From Anaerolineaceae bacterium (lineage in GTDB: Bacteria; Chloroflexota; Anaerolineae; Anaerolineales; Anaerolineaceae), in assembly GCA_021107195.1 (NCBI GenBank), contig JAIOTF010000050.1, positions 1 to 11,513 on the forward strand: a DNA stretch of 11,513 nt, read 5' to 3'. The position numbers and the translations under genes are program-made. Positions 6,101 through 11,513 of this stretch are shown here, one piece after another. How positions within the stretch are numbered: the stretch's first letter is position 1; each line of letters begins with the position of its first letter. Under the pieces are notes generated by a model. It was not told where the DNA came from. It saw only the letters and a program-made list of their open reading frames with translations, and made no database searches.

Positions 6101-9100
6101 CTGGCAGAAATCAGCCTCAGGAAATCATCTTTTACAGGCACAATTTCAGAAGATCACCTGGGAACAGACAGACCCGGCCGATTGGCGGCCGGATGGCAGC
6201 CGACGCCAGCCGGTTTACACCACGATCAGCAGTGCAGATTTGCAGACAGATGCCAAAGGCCGGGCGCGACTGGCGTTTGTGCCCCCTGAACCGGGGACGT
6301 ATGTACTCAAAGTTTTCGGTGAAGGGGCAATAACGCAGACCATGGTTTGGGTAGGCGGCAGCGCGGGTGCGCAGTGGCCCAATTTGCCCAATCAGGAGCT
6401 GCCGCTGACGGCAGATAAGGCATCCTATCGTCCCGGGGAGGTGGCCCGTATTTTAATTCCCAATCCTTTGGGAGAGAAAAATCTGGCTTTGATCACTGTT
6501 GAGCGCGAGAAGGTGCTGCGTGCCGAGGTGGTGGAAATCCAGGGCGGATCGTATCAATGGGAACTGCCCCTGGATGACAGTTATGCCCCCAATGTTTTCG
6601 TGGCAGTAACGCTGCTTGGAGAACAGGTCGACGGAACACCAGACTTCCGTCAGGGGTATCTGGAACTGGACGTTGAACCTGTGGTGCAAACCCTGGAAGT
6701 GGAGATGTTAACCACGCCTACGCAAAGCGAACCGGGCGGCGAAGTCAGCTTTGATATTCAGGTGCGGGATTCATACGGTCAGCCGGCGCAGGGTGAGTTT
6801 TCGCTGGCGGTGGTGGATAAAGCCGTGCTGGCGCTGGCAGAGCCTAACGCCCCCGGTATCGTGGAAGCGTTTTATGCGCCTCAACATTTGCGGGTTAACA
6901 ACGGATCGAACTTGAGCATTTCTGCGAACCGCATTCCATTGGTCTCAATGGACGGACGCGGCGGCGGTGGAGGACCTGTGGTCGTGCCGCCTTCGCTGCG
7001 CGAGGAATTCCCCGATACCGCGTTGTGGCAGGGCAGCGTGGAAACAGACGCCTTCGGTATTGCCTCGGTGAAGATGACGCTGCCGGATAATCTGACCACC
7101 TGGGTGGCTGACCTGCGCGGCGTAACACGTGATACCAAGGTGGGGGCAGCCAGCAGTGAAGTGGTGGTAAGCAAACCGCTGTTGATCCGTCCGCAAACGC
7201 CGCGTTTCTTCGTGGCCGGCGACCACACCGCGCTGCGGGCGGTGGTGCATAACAACACGACGCAAGAATTGACCGTGGATGTTTCTTTGCAAGCAGCGGG
7301 GATCGCTCTGGATGAAGGGGCGAACAGTATCCAACAAATCGTGCTGGGTGCCGGCGCACGCCAGACCGTGACCTGGTGGGGAACGATCCAGGAGGCGGAT
7401 GAAGTCGGTCTGGTGTTCCAGGCACAGAGCGGCGGGTTGCAAGATGCGGCACGACCAGAGCAGGGGAGTTTGCCCGTGCTGCGCTATCAGGTTCCTGCCA
7501 GTTTTGTCACCGCTGGCGTGCTGTCGGAAGCTGGCGAACAGTTGGAAATGATCCAGTTACCGGTATCGTATATTCCCAGCGGCGGAGATTTGCAGGTGGA
7601 GCTGGCGCCGTCCCTGGCAGCCAGCATCATAAGCGGTTTGGAAGCACTGGAGTCCTTCCCTTATGACTTCACCGAACCGATCCTTTCGCATATGCTGCCC
7701 AATCTGGAGATGTACCGCGCCTTGCAGGAATTGAGTTTGGAGATTCCCGGTCTGGAGAGCGAGCTGCAGGAACAGATTGACAGGAGTCTTGAGCGTCTGC
7801 TGCGCTATCAGAATGAGGATGGCGGCTGGGGGTGGATGGCAGGCAAGGCCAGCGATGATTACATCACTGCCTATGTGCTGTTCGGACTGGGCCGCGCCCA
7901 GCAGGCCGGGGTATTTGTGCCCCCACAGCAAATGCAAAAAGCCGGGGCCTATCTTTCTGCGGCGCTGCTCTCACCGGAAGCGGTGGCGCAAACCTGGCAG
8001 CTTGACCGGCAGGTCTTTCAATATTATGCCCTTGAACAGGCGGGTGGTACGCTGCCCGGCCTGGATAAGCTGTATGCTGAACGGGAGCAGCTCAACCCGT
8101 GGACGAAAGCGCTGCTGGCGTTGATGTTAAACCGCAGCAATGTGGCTGACCAGCGGGCGTATGACCTGCTGAACGATTTGCAGAGCAGCGCCTTGCGCAG
8201 TGCGAGCGGTGCGCATTGGGAGGATACGGTAGATACCTCCCGTTACAATTTCAGCTCGGCACATTTCAATACGGCTGTTGTGGTGTATGCCGTGGCCCAG
8301 ATGGACCCGGCATCCGCCTTGCTGCGCGATGGACTGCGCTATCTGGTGACGCAGCGACAGGCGACAGGCGGCTGGTCTTCCAGCTATGAGGCCGCCTGGG
8401 TGCTGTTGGGCATGACGGAGGCGATGAAGGCCACGGCAGATCTCAGTGCCAGTTACACTTATTCGGCGGATTTGAATGGTCAGACTTTGCTCAGCGGGGC
8501 GGTCAAAGGAGTCGAACGATTGACTGCTGTTTCGACCCTGGTGCCGTTGGCGGAGTTACAGAAACAAACGGTGAATGAACTGCGTATTCGCCGCGAGGAA
8601 GGCGGCGGGCAGTTGTATTACCGGGCTATATTGACTCTGCAGCGCCCGGCAGAAGAGGTACAAGCCCAGCAAAATGGCTTGAGCATTGACCGCAGCTATC
8701 ATGGAATCGGTGCAGACTGCACCACGGAGAACTGCCCGAGGATCACCAGCCTGACCCTCGGGGCGGAATCGGGGGTGGCGGAGGTGCGCCTGACACTGAC
8801 CCTGCCTGAAGAAATGTCTTACCTGATCGTGGAAGATTTCATCCCTGCCGGGGCAGAAGTGATCAATCCCCGCCTCAACACCAGCCAGTCGGAGGAGGAT
8901 TGGTATGATCCCCGCAACCCGTTTGGGGAAGGCTGGGGCTGGTGGTATTTTGATGACCCGCAGGTGTATGATGACCATGTGCGCTGGATCGGGCGACGGG
9001 TTCCGGCGGGTACGTACGTGCTGACCTACCGCTTGCAGGCGGTGCAGGCCGGGGAATACCGCACGCTGCCGGCACGGGCCTATGAATATTATTTCCCGGA

Positions 9101-9143
9101 TGTGGGGGGCAGCACGGCGGGTGAGGTGTTCACGATTGAGTAG
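3174..9143 (+). CDS. Giant alpha-2-macroglobulin-family lipoprotein lacking the thioester motif
   Basis: This 1989-residue secreted protein belongs to the bacterial alpha-2-macroglobulin family, large extracytoplasmic proteins thought to trap proteases. A basic N-terminus, hydrophobic segment (residues 17-30) and Cys32 in FSMAC suggest a lipid anchor, though the lipobox is imperfect. About four Ig-like Big_5 repeats follow (residues 60-475, with F-x-Q-x-MDP signatures). Next come macroglobulin domains: MG2 with DRPIYRPGQTVHF near 708, MG3 start VAAYRKPE near 802, and an MG5-type YRPGEVA and VERE region near 1090-1120. SLAVVDKAVLAL precedes a glycine-rich bait-like segment (1261-1267), followed by the A2M domain with LPDNLTTWVADLRG (about 1281-1370), a helical thioester-type domain (about 1480-1800) with YQNEDGGWGW, and an MG10-like C-terminus. 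The thioester CxEQ is F1499-T-E-P1502. ATG 3174 has AGGAG at spacing 8; a TTG six bases earlier is too close to that site. The partner gene pbpC, common in proteobacteria, is absent here. Confidence 0.9.
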   Translation: MTDTTGKPIRGRERRKTLLLIINLTIIFSMACSSLSLGKHVEGKVLEDTRQAAKKALPVSMPPLLAEVSPAPQAEIPLQPRLVFTFNQAMDPASVEAGFRISPDVGGQFSWPDEATMVYTTTRPLPPNAEIDLMFLNGIKAANGLALQAPPEISYHTAAALCTVDVLPRPDSRDVDPESAVVVTFDQPVVPLTDDAAQLPAAFSMQPVAAGHAEWLNTSTFIFYPDPPLTGGVKYRVNINTSLTSAAGAVLSSDQDQMTGWSFTTASPRLFSIDPSEEDGNIDLDQQFRLVFNQRMDPENVQKNLLLQDRLGNDVAGVFAWEEDNTVLTFSPNQVLSRDTGYKLILRGQALSAGGTRLGESVVKDYRTVSILDVASTVPTEDEYLEGYFGYNTLQLRMTAPLDPYQNLEDLVQISPSISGLNINLSEDLRRIYFSGYFEPNQNYTVIVSADLKDRWGKPAAEERQLPFHTAPAPSGFYIPLLQAGEDTLFLTPDETSFTAQATNVDEVDFQSARLSLETFFTLSREVYINWEKVSIPDLASWRMELDLPADRSTVIEFPLTPDQKALETGVYYYDLHSPEVEKKYSQPHPFLAVVSPLNLTLKRSPNEVFLWAVDLRSDTPVAEKQVVFYDEYLNPLGQAETDEDGMCQIALPDELGIYDPVFAVMGEPGDAGFGLATDSWTFQTSGWYFGIRNWLREDRLFTYLYTDRPIYRPGQTVHFRLVMRDQAGAGYAPPPSGPVTVKMEGEYSDAIDGRVEVGTVNLLLSSYGTASGEMTLPEDTAPGYYTISVDDDRNASLTFQVAAYRKPEVDLQAAFVKDGWQIGEDMQASVQADYFFGAPAGDVQVQWALYSRSASFTLPSGYRTGSYVIRWLTPSDEMYYYDPELGEQIASGIQKTAADGSLEISLTSQEILKQVDPENMQILTLEASVQDENEMPVSARATANLHPASFYIGIRSEAWVGRAGIESGFRVQTTDWQKSASGNHLLQAQFQKITWEQTDPADWRPDGSRRQPVYTTISSADLQTDAKGRARLAFVPPEPGTYVLKVFGEGAITQTMVWVGGSAGAQWPNLPNQELPLTADKASYRPGEVARILIPNPLGEKNLALITVEREKVLRAEVVEIQGGSYQWELPLDDSYAPNVFVAVTLLGEQVDGTPDFRQGYLELDVEPVVQTLEVEMLTTPTQSEPGGEVSFDIQVRDSYGQPAQGEFSLAVVDKAVLALAEPNAPGIVEAFYAPQHLRVNNGSNLSISANRIPLVSMDGRGGGGGPVVVPPSLREEFPDTALWQGSVETDAFGIASVKMTLPDNLTTWVADLRGVTRDTKVGAASSEVVVSKPLLIRPQTPRFFVAGDHTALRAVVHNNTTQELTVDVSLQAAGIALDEGANSIQQIVLGAGARQTVTWWGTIQEADEVGLVFQAQSGGLQDAARPEQGSLPVLRYQVPASFVTAGVLSEAGEQLEMIQLPVSYIPSGGDLQVELAPSLAASIISGLEALESFPYDFTEPILSHMLPNLEMYRALQELSLEIPGLESELQEQIDRSLERLLRYQNEDGGWGWMAGKASDDYITAYVLFGLGRAQQAGVFVPPQQMQKAGAYLSAALLSPEAVAQTWQLDRQVFQYYALEQAGGTLPGLDKLYAEREQLNPWTKALLALMLNRSNVADQRAYDLLNDLQSSALRSASGAHWEDTVDTSRYNFSSAHFNTAVVVYAVAQMDPASALLRDGLRYLVTQRQATGGWSSSYEAAWVLLGMTEAMKATADLSASYTYSADLNGQTLLSGAVKGVERLTAVSTLVPLAELQKQTVNELRIRREEGGGQLYYRAILTLQRPAEEVQAQQNGLSIDRSYHGIGADCTTENCPRITSLTLGAESGVAEVRLTLTLPEEMSYLIVEDFIPAGAEVINPRLNTSQSEEDWYDPRNPFGEGWGWWYFDDPQVYDDHVRWIGRRVPAGTYVLTYRLQAVQAGEYRTLPARAYEYYFPDVGGSTAGEVFTIE

Positions 9144-9169
9144 GGACTGAAACGAAGCTATCTTCCAGA

Positions 9170-9285
9170 TGCCATTGCGAGCAAAGGCGAAGCGCCCGCT
9201 ATCGGGCGCTTCCTGACGCGCGGCAAGCTCCAAATTGGAGGTAGGGATTGCCGCAGTCGCTGAGGTTCCTTCACAATGACAAGAG
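9170..9285. repeat. MITE-like palindromic repeat element
   Basis: The block begins with GCCATTGCGAGC and ends with TTCACAATGACAAG, which are imperfect inverted ends (CATTGCGA against TCACAATG). Inside are a perfect 10-bp stem with a 4-nt loop (GAAGCGCCCG-CTAT-CGGGCGCTTC, 9189-9212) and a small palindrome CTCCAAATTGGAG (9228-9240). Sequences with CATTGCGAG and CAATGACA ends around GC hairpins are common dispersed repeats in several bacterial genomes, including Chloroflexota and Dehalococcoides as I recall. The strong hairpin 45 nt past the stop of the large gene may end its transcript, but there is no T-tract. Confidence 0.6.
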
Positions 9286-9313
9286 AGGGTTGTTTTGCGA
9301 GGAATTTTGATGA

Positions 9314-9353
9314 GGACAGGTTTACTCTTCGGGCAGGATGTCTAAACCTGTCC
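9314..9353. terminator. Perfect 11-bp inverted repeat, possible terminator
   Basis: GGACAGGTTTA and TAAACCTGTCC form a perfect 11-bp stem around an 18-nt loop (9325-9342). The right arm is followed by TTGCTTTAAATTTTAC, only a loose T-rich tail. It could terminate transcripts from the large gene or be another dispersed palindromic repeat. It ends 34 bp before the -10 box of the DUF1576 gene, so a binding site for a regulator is also possible. Confidence 0.45.
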
Positions 9354-9364
9354 TTGCTTTAAAT

Positions 9365-9392
9365 TTTACTTTTCACCCTTTTTCTGTATAAT
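9365..9392 (+). promoter_or_regulatory. Candidate promoter of the DUF1576 gene
   Basis: TTTACT (9365-9370) and a perfect TATAAT (9387-9392) are separated by 16 bp, a fair match to a housekeeping sigma promoter. The start codon of the DUF1576 gene lies 57 bp downstream. Confidence 0.5.
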
Positions 9393-9448
9393 ATTTTGTA
9401 TACCTCAACGATAATCAGAGTCCTGAAGAACCAACAAGGAAGCATGGC

Positions 9449-10714
9449 ATGAAAAACTTGCCCCAAACGAACAGAACTCGAATCACCGGCCTGGTGCTTG
9501 CCTTCAGCCTGTCATGGATCGTGACAGGTTTTTTTGTTAACACGCCCGCGGAAGTTTTTCAGGGGGAGTGGAAAATCATCACCTCGCCCGGTATCCTGAT
9601 CACGGATTACATCGCTTTGGCGAACCTGGGCGCTGCCCTGTTCAACGCCGGTCTGGTCACGTTGATGGGGCTGGGGCTGGCCTGGCTGATCAAGGCGCGC
9701 TTCAATGGTTACTTGCTGGCCGGAATATTCACCCTGGCGGGTTTTGCGTTTTTTGGAAAGAATCCATTTAATATCTTGCCGATTATCGTGGGGGTTTATC
9801 TTTATGACCGCTTCTTCTTGCATCAGCCGATGAAAAATCTGATCGCACCCCTGCTTTTCGGGAGTACGCTGGGGCCGGTGGTCGGTCAGATCGCTTTCGG
9901 GTTTGACATGGGATGGAAGGGATTGTTGTTGGGCATTGCAGTGGGTGTGTTTTCCGGGATGCTGCTGGCTGCGCTGATGGGGCACATCTACACTTTCCAT
10001 ATGGGCTACAACCTGTACAATACAGGCACCACCGGCGGTTTCGTGGCGACCGTGATCTACATGTTCCTGAAAGGATTCGGTTTGAACATTGAGCCGGCAT
10101 TCTACTGGTCTACGGAATACACCGGCTTTCTGACCGTGCTGACACTGGTCATCTTGTGCCTGACGATCCTGGCCGGGGTCGTGTGGGGCGGGAGGATTGA
10201 GGGTTATAAGAAGATCATCCACAACAGCGGACGCTTGACAGCAGATTTTGTGGAAATTTCGGACCTGGGCACAACGCTGATCAACATGGGGGTGATCGGA
10301 TTGATTGCCTTGGGATACATTCATTTTGTGGGCGGAGATGTGAACGGCGCCACTTTGGCGGGTATCTTCACCGTGTATGCTTTTGGCGCCCTGGGCAAGC
10401 ACCCGCGCAATATTATCCCGATCATGCTGGGGGTTTATCTGATCTGCATTCCAAAGATCTGGACACACGCTGAACCAGGGCCGCTGCTGGCCGCTCTGTT
10501 CTGCACGACGCTCGCTCCCCTGGCTGGAAAATTTGGTGTTTGGGCCGGGGTTGCTGCCGGCGCGCTGCACCTGCCGATGGTGATGCACGTGGGCAGCGTG
10601 CATGGCTTCATGAATCTGTATAATAACGGCTTTGCCGGTGGATTGGCGATGCTGATCATTGTGGGATTTATCAAGGGGTTGAAACCGGGAATCTTGCAAG
10701 AGGATGAAGTATAG
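9449..10714 (+). CDS. DUF1576-family polytopic membrane protein
   Basis: This 421-residue protein has about a dozen hydrophobic segments and matches what I recognise as the DUF1576 family, whose function is unknown. It consists of two homologous halves. FNGYLLAGIFTLAGFAFFGK (85-104) with NPFNILPIIVGVYL (105-118) aligns to VNGATLAGIFTVYAFGALGK (298-317) with HPRNIIPIMLGVYL (318-331). LANLGAALFNAG (57-68) aligns to ISDLGTTLINMG (270-281), and YNLYNTGTTGGF (187-198) to MNLYNNGFAGGL (388-399). Such inverted or parallel repeats, with N-L-Y-N and glycine-rich segments in membrane helices, are typical of transporters and channels, so transport is a reasonable inference but no substrate can be named. 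ATG 9449 has AAGGAAG at spacing about 6. It is a single-gene unit with its own promoter, followed by a repeat-filled spacer. Confidence 0.82.
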   Translation: MKNLPQTNRTRITGLVLAFSLSWIVTGFFVNTPAEVFQGEWKIITSPGILITDYIALANLGAALFNAGLVTLMGLGLAWLIKARFNGYLLAGIFTLAGFAFFGKNPFNILPIIVGVYLYDRFFLHQPMKNLIAPLLFGSTLGPVVGQIAFGFDMGWKGLLLGIAVGVFSGMLLAALMGHIYTFHMGYNLYNTGTTGGFVATVIYMFLKGFGLNIEPAFYWSTEYTGFLTVLTLVILCLTILAGVVWGGRIEGYKKIIHNSGRLTADFVEISDLGTTLINMGVIGLIALGYIHFVGGDVNGATLAGIFTVYAFGALGKHPRNIIPIMLGVYLICIPKIWTHAEPGPLLAALFCTTLAPLAGKFGVWAGVAAGALHLPMVMHVGSVHGFMNLYNNGFAGGLAMLIIVGFIKGLKPGILQEDEV

Positions 10715-10741
10715 GGGGAATTACATTTATTATCAAAATTT

Positions 10742-10795
10742 CCGTAGTGGCTCAGCATGCTCCAACAAAGCATTGGATGCTGTGAGCTACTACGG
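10742..10795. repeat. Long imperfect hairpin after the DUF1576 gene
   Basis: CCGTAGTGGCTCA at the left matches, inverted, TGAGCTACTACGG at the right (CCGTAGT against ACTACGG exact). The inner arms CAGCATGCTCCAA and TTGGATGCTG continue the pairing with small bulges around an ACAAAGCA loop. It lies 28 nt past the stop codon. There is no T-tract on either strand, so it looks more like a palindromic repeat element than a classical terminator, although it may still protect or end the transcript. Confidence 0.5.
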
Positions 10796-10847
10796 GATAG
10801 GGTGTGTTGCCGCGAAGGGGTTTGTGCGTTGCGGTGTTGATGTTAGC

Positions 10848-10866
10848 GGGCGAACGCCATTCGCCC
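10848..10866. repeat. Short palindromic repeat related to the one at 637
   Basis: GGGCGAA-CGCCA-TTCGCCC is a perfect 7-bp stem with a 5-nt loop, followed by TTACG. Its GGGCGA/TCGCCC ends and flanking TAC match the palindrome at 637-656, which suggests one dispersed repeat family. It sits in the spacer between two convergent genes (DUF1576 and the pentapeptide-repeat gene). Confidence 0.5.
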
Positions 10867-10931
10867 TTACGATGGTATTCGAACAATGTTTGTATGGGTT
10901 GGAATGAAAGCTTTAAACTAACTTCCCGTTC

Positions 10932-11513
10932 CTACATTTCGTCATCATCCAGGATGATGTCCAGACCATGCAGCAGGCCGATCGCTTCCGGCAGGGCGAA
11001 ACGGGTGCGTTTGAGGATATTGCCAGTGGGGGAGATGAGATAGTTTTGAGCACCGCGGAAATCTGCGCCGGTGAGGTTTGTGTTCTGGAAGCGGCTGTTA
11101 GAGAGGTCTGTGCCGCAGAAGACAGCTTTCTCCAGATCGGCATCCGAGAAATCGACATCACGGGCGGTGCAGTCGCGGATTATGATTCCCTTGAGCTTTG
11201 TCCCAATGAAGGTGGCGTAGTTCAAACCGCAGGAAATGAAACTAAGCGGCGATTGAGTTGCCAGCGTGGCGGGAGCGGCTGCTGACCAGTTCACCCCTGA
11301 GAGTTGACAATGCGTGTAGGTAACGTCCCGGAAGCGGGAGCCTTTGACCTGCATCAGACTGAGATCGCAGTGGTCAAACCGGCATTCCTGGAATGTGCAG
11401 GCCACAAAAGCAGTCTCACGGAAGGAGCAGTTTTCAAAAGTGCAGTCATCAAAGGCCTTGCTGCGCACTTCCTGTTCATCCAGGTCCAGTTTTCTGAACG
11501 TTTGTGATTCAAA
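10932..11513 (-). CDS. Pentapeptide-repeat protein, 5' end beyond the window
   Basis: The reading frame is open from the stop at 10932 to the end of the window, giving at least 193 residues. It shows the [ST/AV][D/N][L/F][S/T/R][X] periodicity of pentapeptide-repeat proteins, which fold as a right-handed quadrilateral beta-helix: DCTFENCSFRETAFVACTFQ, then FDHCDLSLMQ, RDVDFSDADLEKAVFCGTDL and FQNTNLTGADFRGAQNYLIS. A non-repeat linker (GVNWSAAAPATLATQSPLSF) divides the helix in two, and the C-terminus LKRTRFALPEAIGLLHGLDI is a capping helix. This layout is that of the McbG/Qnr-like group, which can shield DNA gyrase, but that role is only a family analogy here. A GTG at 11468 is an internal codon: FRKLDLDEQEV upstream of it continues the family pattern, so the true start lies past 11513. 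Confidence 0.88.
   Translation of the reverse strand, partial: FESQTFRKLDLDEQEVRSKAFDDCTFENCSFRETAFVACTFQECRFDHCDLSLMQVKGSRFRDVTYTHCQLSGVNWSAAAPATLATQSPLSFISCGLNYATFIGTKLKGIIIRDCTARDVDFSDADLEKAVFCGTDLSNSRFQNTNLTGADFRGAQNYLISPTGNILKRTRFALPEAIGLLHGLDIILDDDEM

Larger units (their letters stand above)
9144..9448. other. Non-coding spacer with repeats and promoter
   Basis: These 305 bases contain no convincing gene. They hold a repeat element (about 9170-9285) immediately after the large gene, an 11-bp perfect inverted repeat at 9314-9353, and a promoter and ribosome binding site for the DUF1576 gene. Detailed entries follow for each. Confidence 0.7.

Noticed and set aside
6895..7452. Several long minus-strand open frames inside the macroglobulin gene
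   Set aside because: Compositions are rich in R, P and H and overlap conserved domains of the sense gene; no start signals.
9512..10699. Open reading frame of 395 codons on the minus strand inside the DUF1576 gene
   Set aside because: It is rich in H, Q and D with no recognisable motif or ribosome binding site, and fully overlaps a well-supported membrane protein. It is a codon-bias shadow.
11466..11468. GTG as the start of the pentapeptide-repeat protein
   Set aside because: In-frame sequence upstream (TFRKLDLDEQEV) fits the family and the frame stays open to the window edge.

Overview
The window reads like a chromosomal segment of an uncultured bacterium, most plausibly of the phylum Chloroflexota (Anaerolineae-like). 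The basis is indirect: a very large lipoprotein-type alpha-2-macroglobulin with Ig-like Big_5 domains, a DUF1576 membrane protein, a peroxiredoxin of a type I associate with that group, and intergenic spaces filled with several families of short palindromic repeats. No rRNA, tRNA or taxonomic marker gene is present, so this placement is inference. Coding density is high, GC is moderate to high, and TGA is used as an ordinary stop.

Minus strand, 2897 down to 224, is a probable co-directional gene cluster: a PAP2-family membrane phosphatase (2322-2897); a 52-residue two-helix membrane protein (2145-2303), followed by further hydrophobic reading frame that may be the rest of the same gene after frameshifts (1906-2148, and an open stretch at 1775-1905); an NTF2/SnoaL-like protein with a strong ribosome binding site (1193-1774); a thioredoxin-fold peroxiredoxin (668-1156); and a MazG-like nucleotide pyrophosphohydrolase (224-580). 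The peroxiredoxin is the most notable gene. It has an in-frame TGA exactly at the first cysteine of its CPFC active site, and a GU-loop hairpin sits 25 nt downstream, which together look like a selenocysteine codon with a bacterial SECIS element. Conventional gene calling would start this gene at residue 51 and lose its active site. Downstream of mazG, positions 31-185 are a decayed tandem copy of the mazG 3' end plus its adjoining hairpin repeat.

Plus strand, 3174-9143, is one 1989-residue lipoprotein of the bacterial alpha-2-macroglobulin family: a lipobox-like signal, about four Big_5 domains, macroglobulin domains, a glycine-rich bait-like segment, a helical thioester-type domain and an MG10-like C-terminus. 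The canonical thioester motif (CxEQ) is replaced by F-T-E-P, so this protein should not be able to form a covalent thioester trap. It is divergently transcribed from the PAP2 cluster across a 276-bp intergenic region with a hairpin and AT-rich promoter-like sequence.

9144-9448 is non-coding and holds a mobile-type palindromic repeat, an 11-bp perfect inverted repeat and a promoter. It is followed by a DUF1576 polytopic membrane protein (9449-10714, plus) built from two homologous halves. 10715-10931 is another repeat-filled spacer with two hairpin elements. The window closes with a pentapeptide-repeat protein on the minus strand (10932 to beyond 11513) that is cut by the window edge. The genes do not form one obvious pathway. 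The recurring themes are redox or stress protection (peroxiredoxin, MazG), the cell envelope (PAP2, alpha-2-macroglobulin, DUF1576) and a genome rich in short palindromic repeats.
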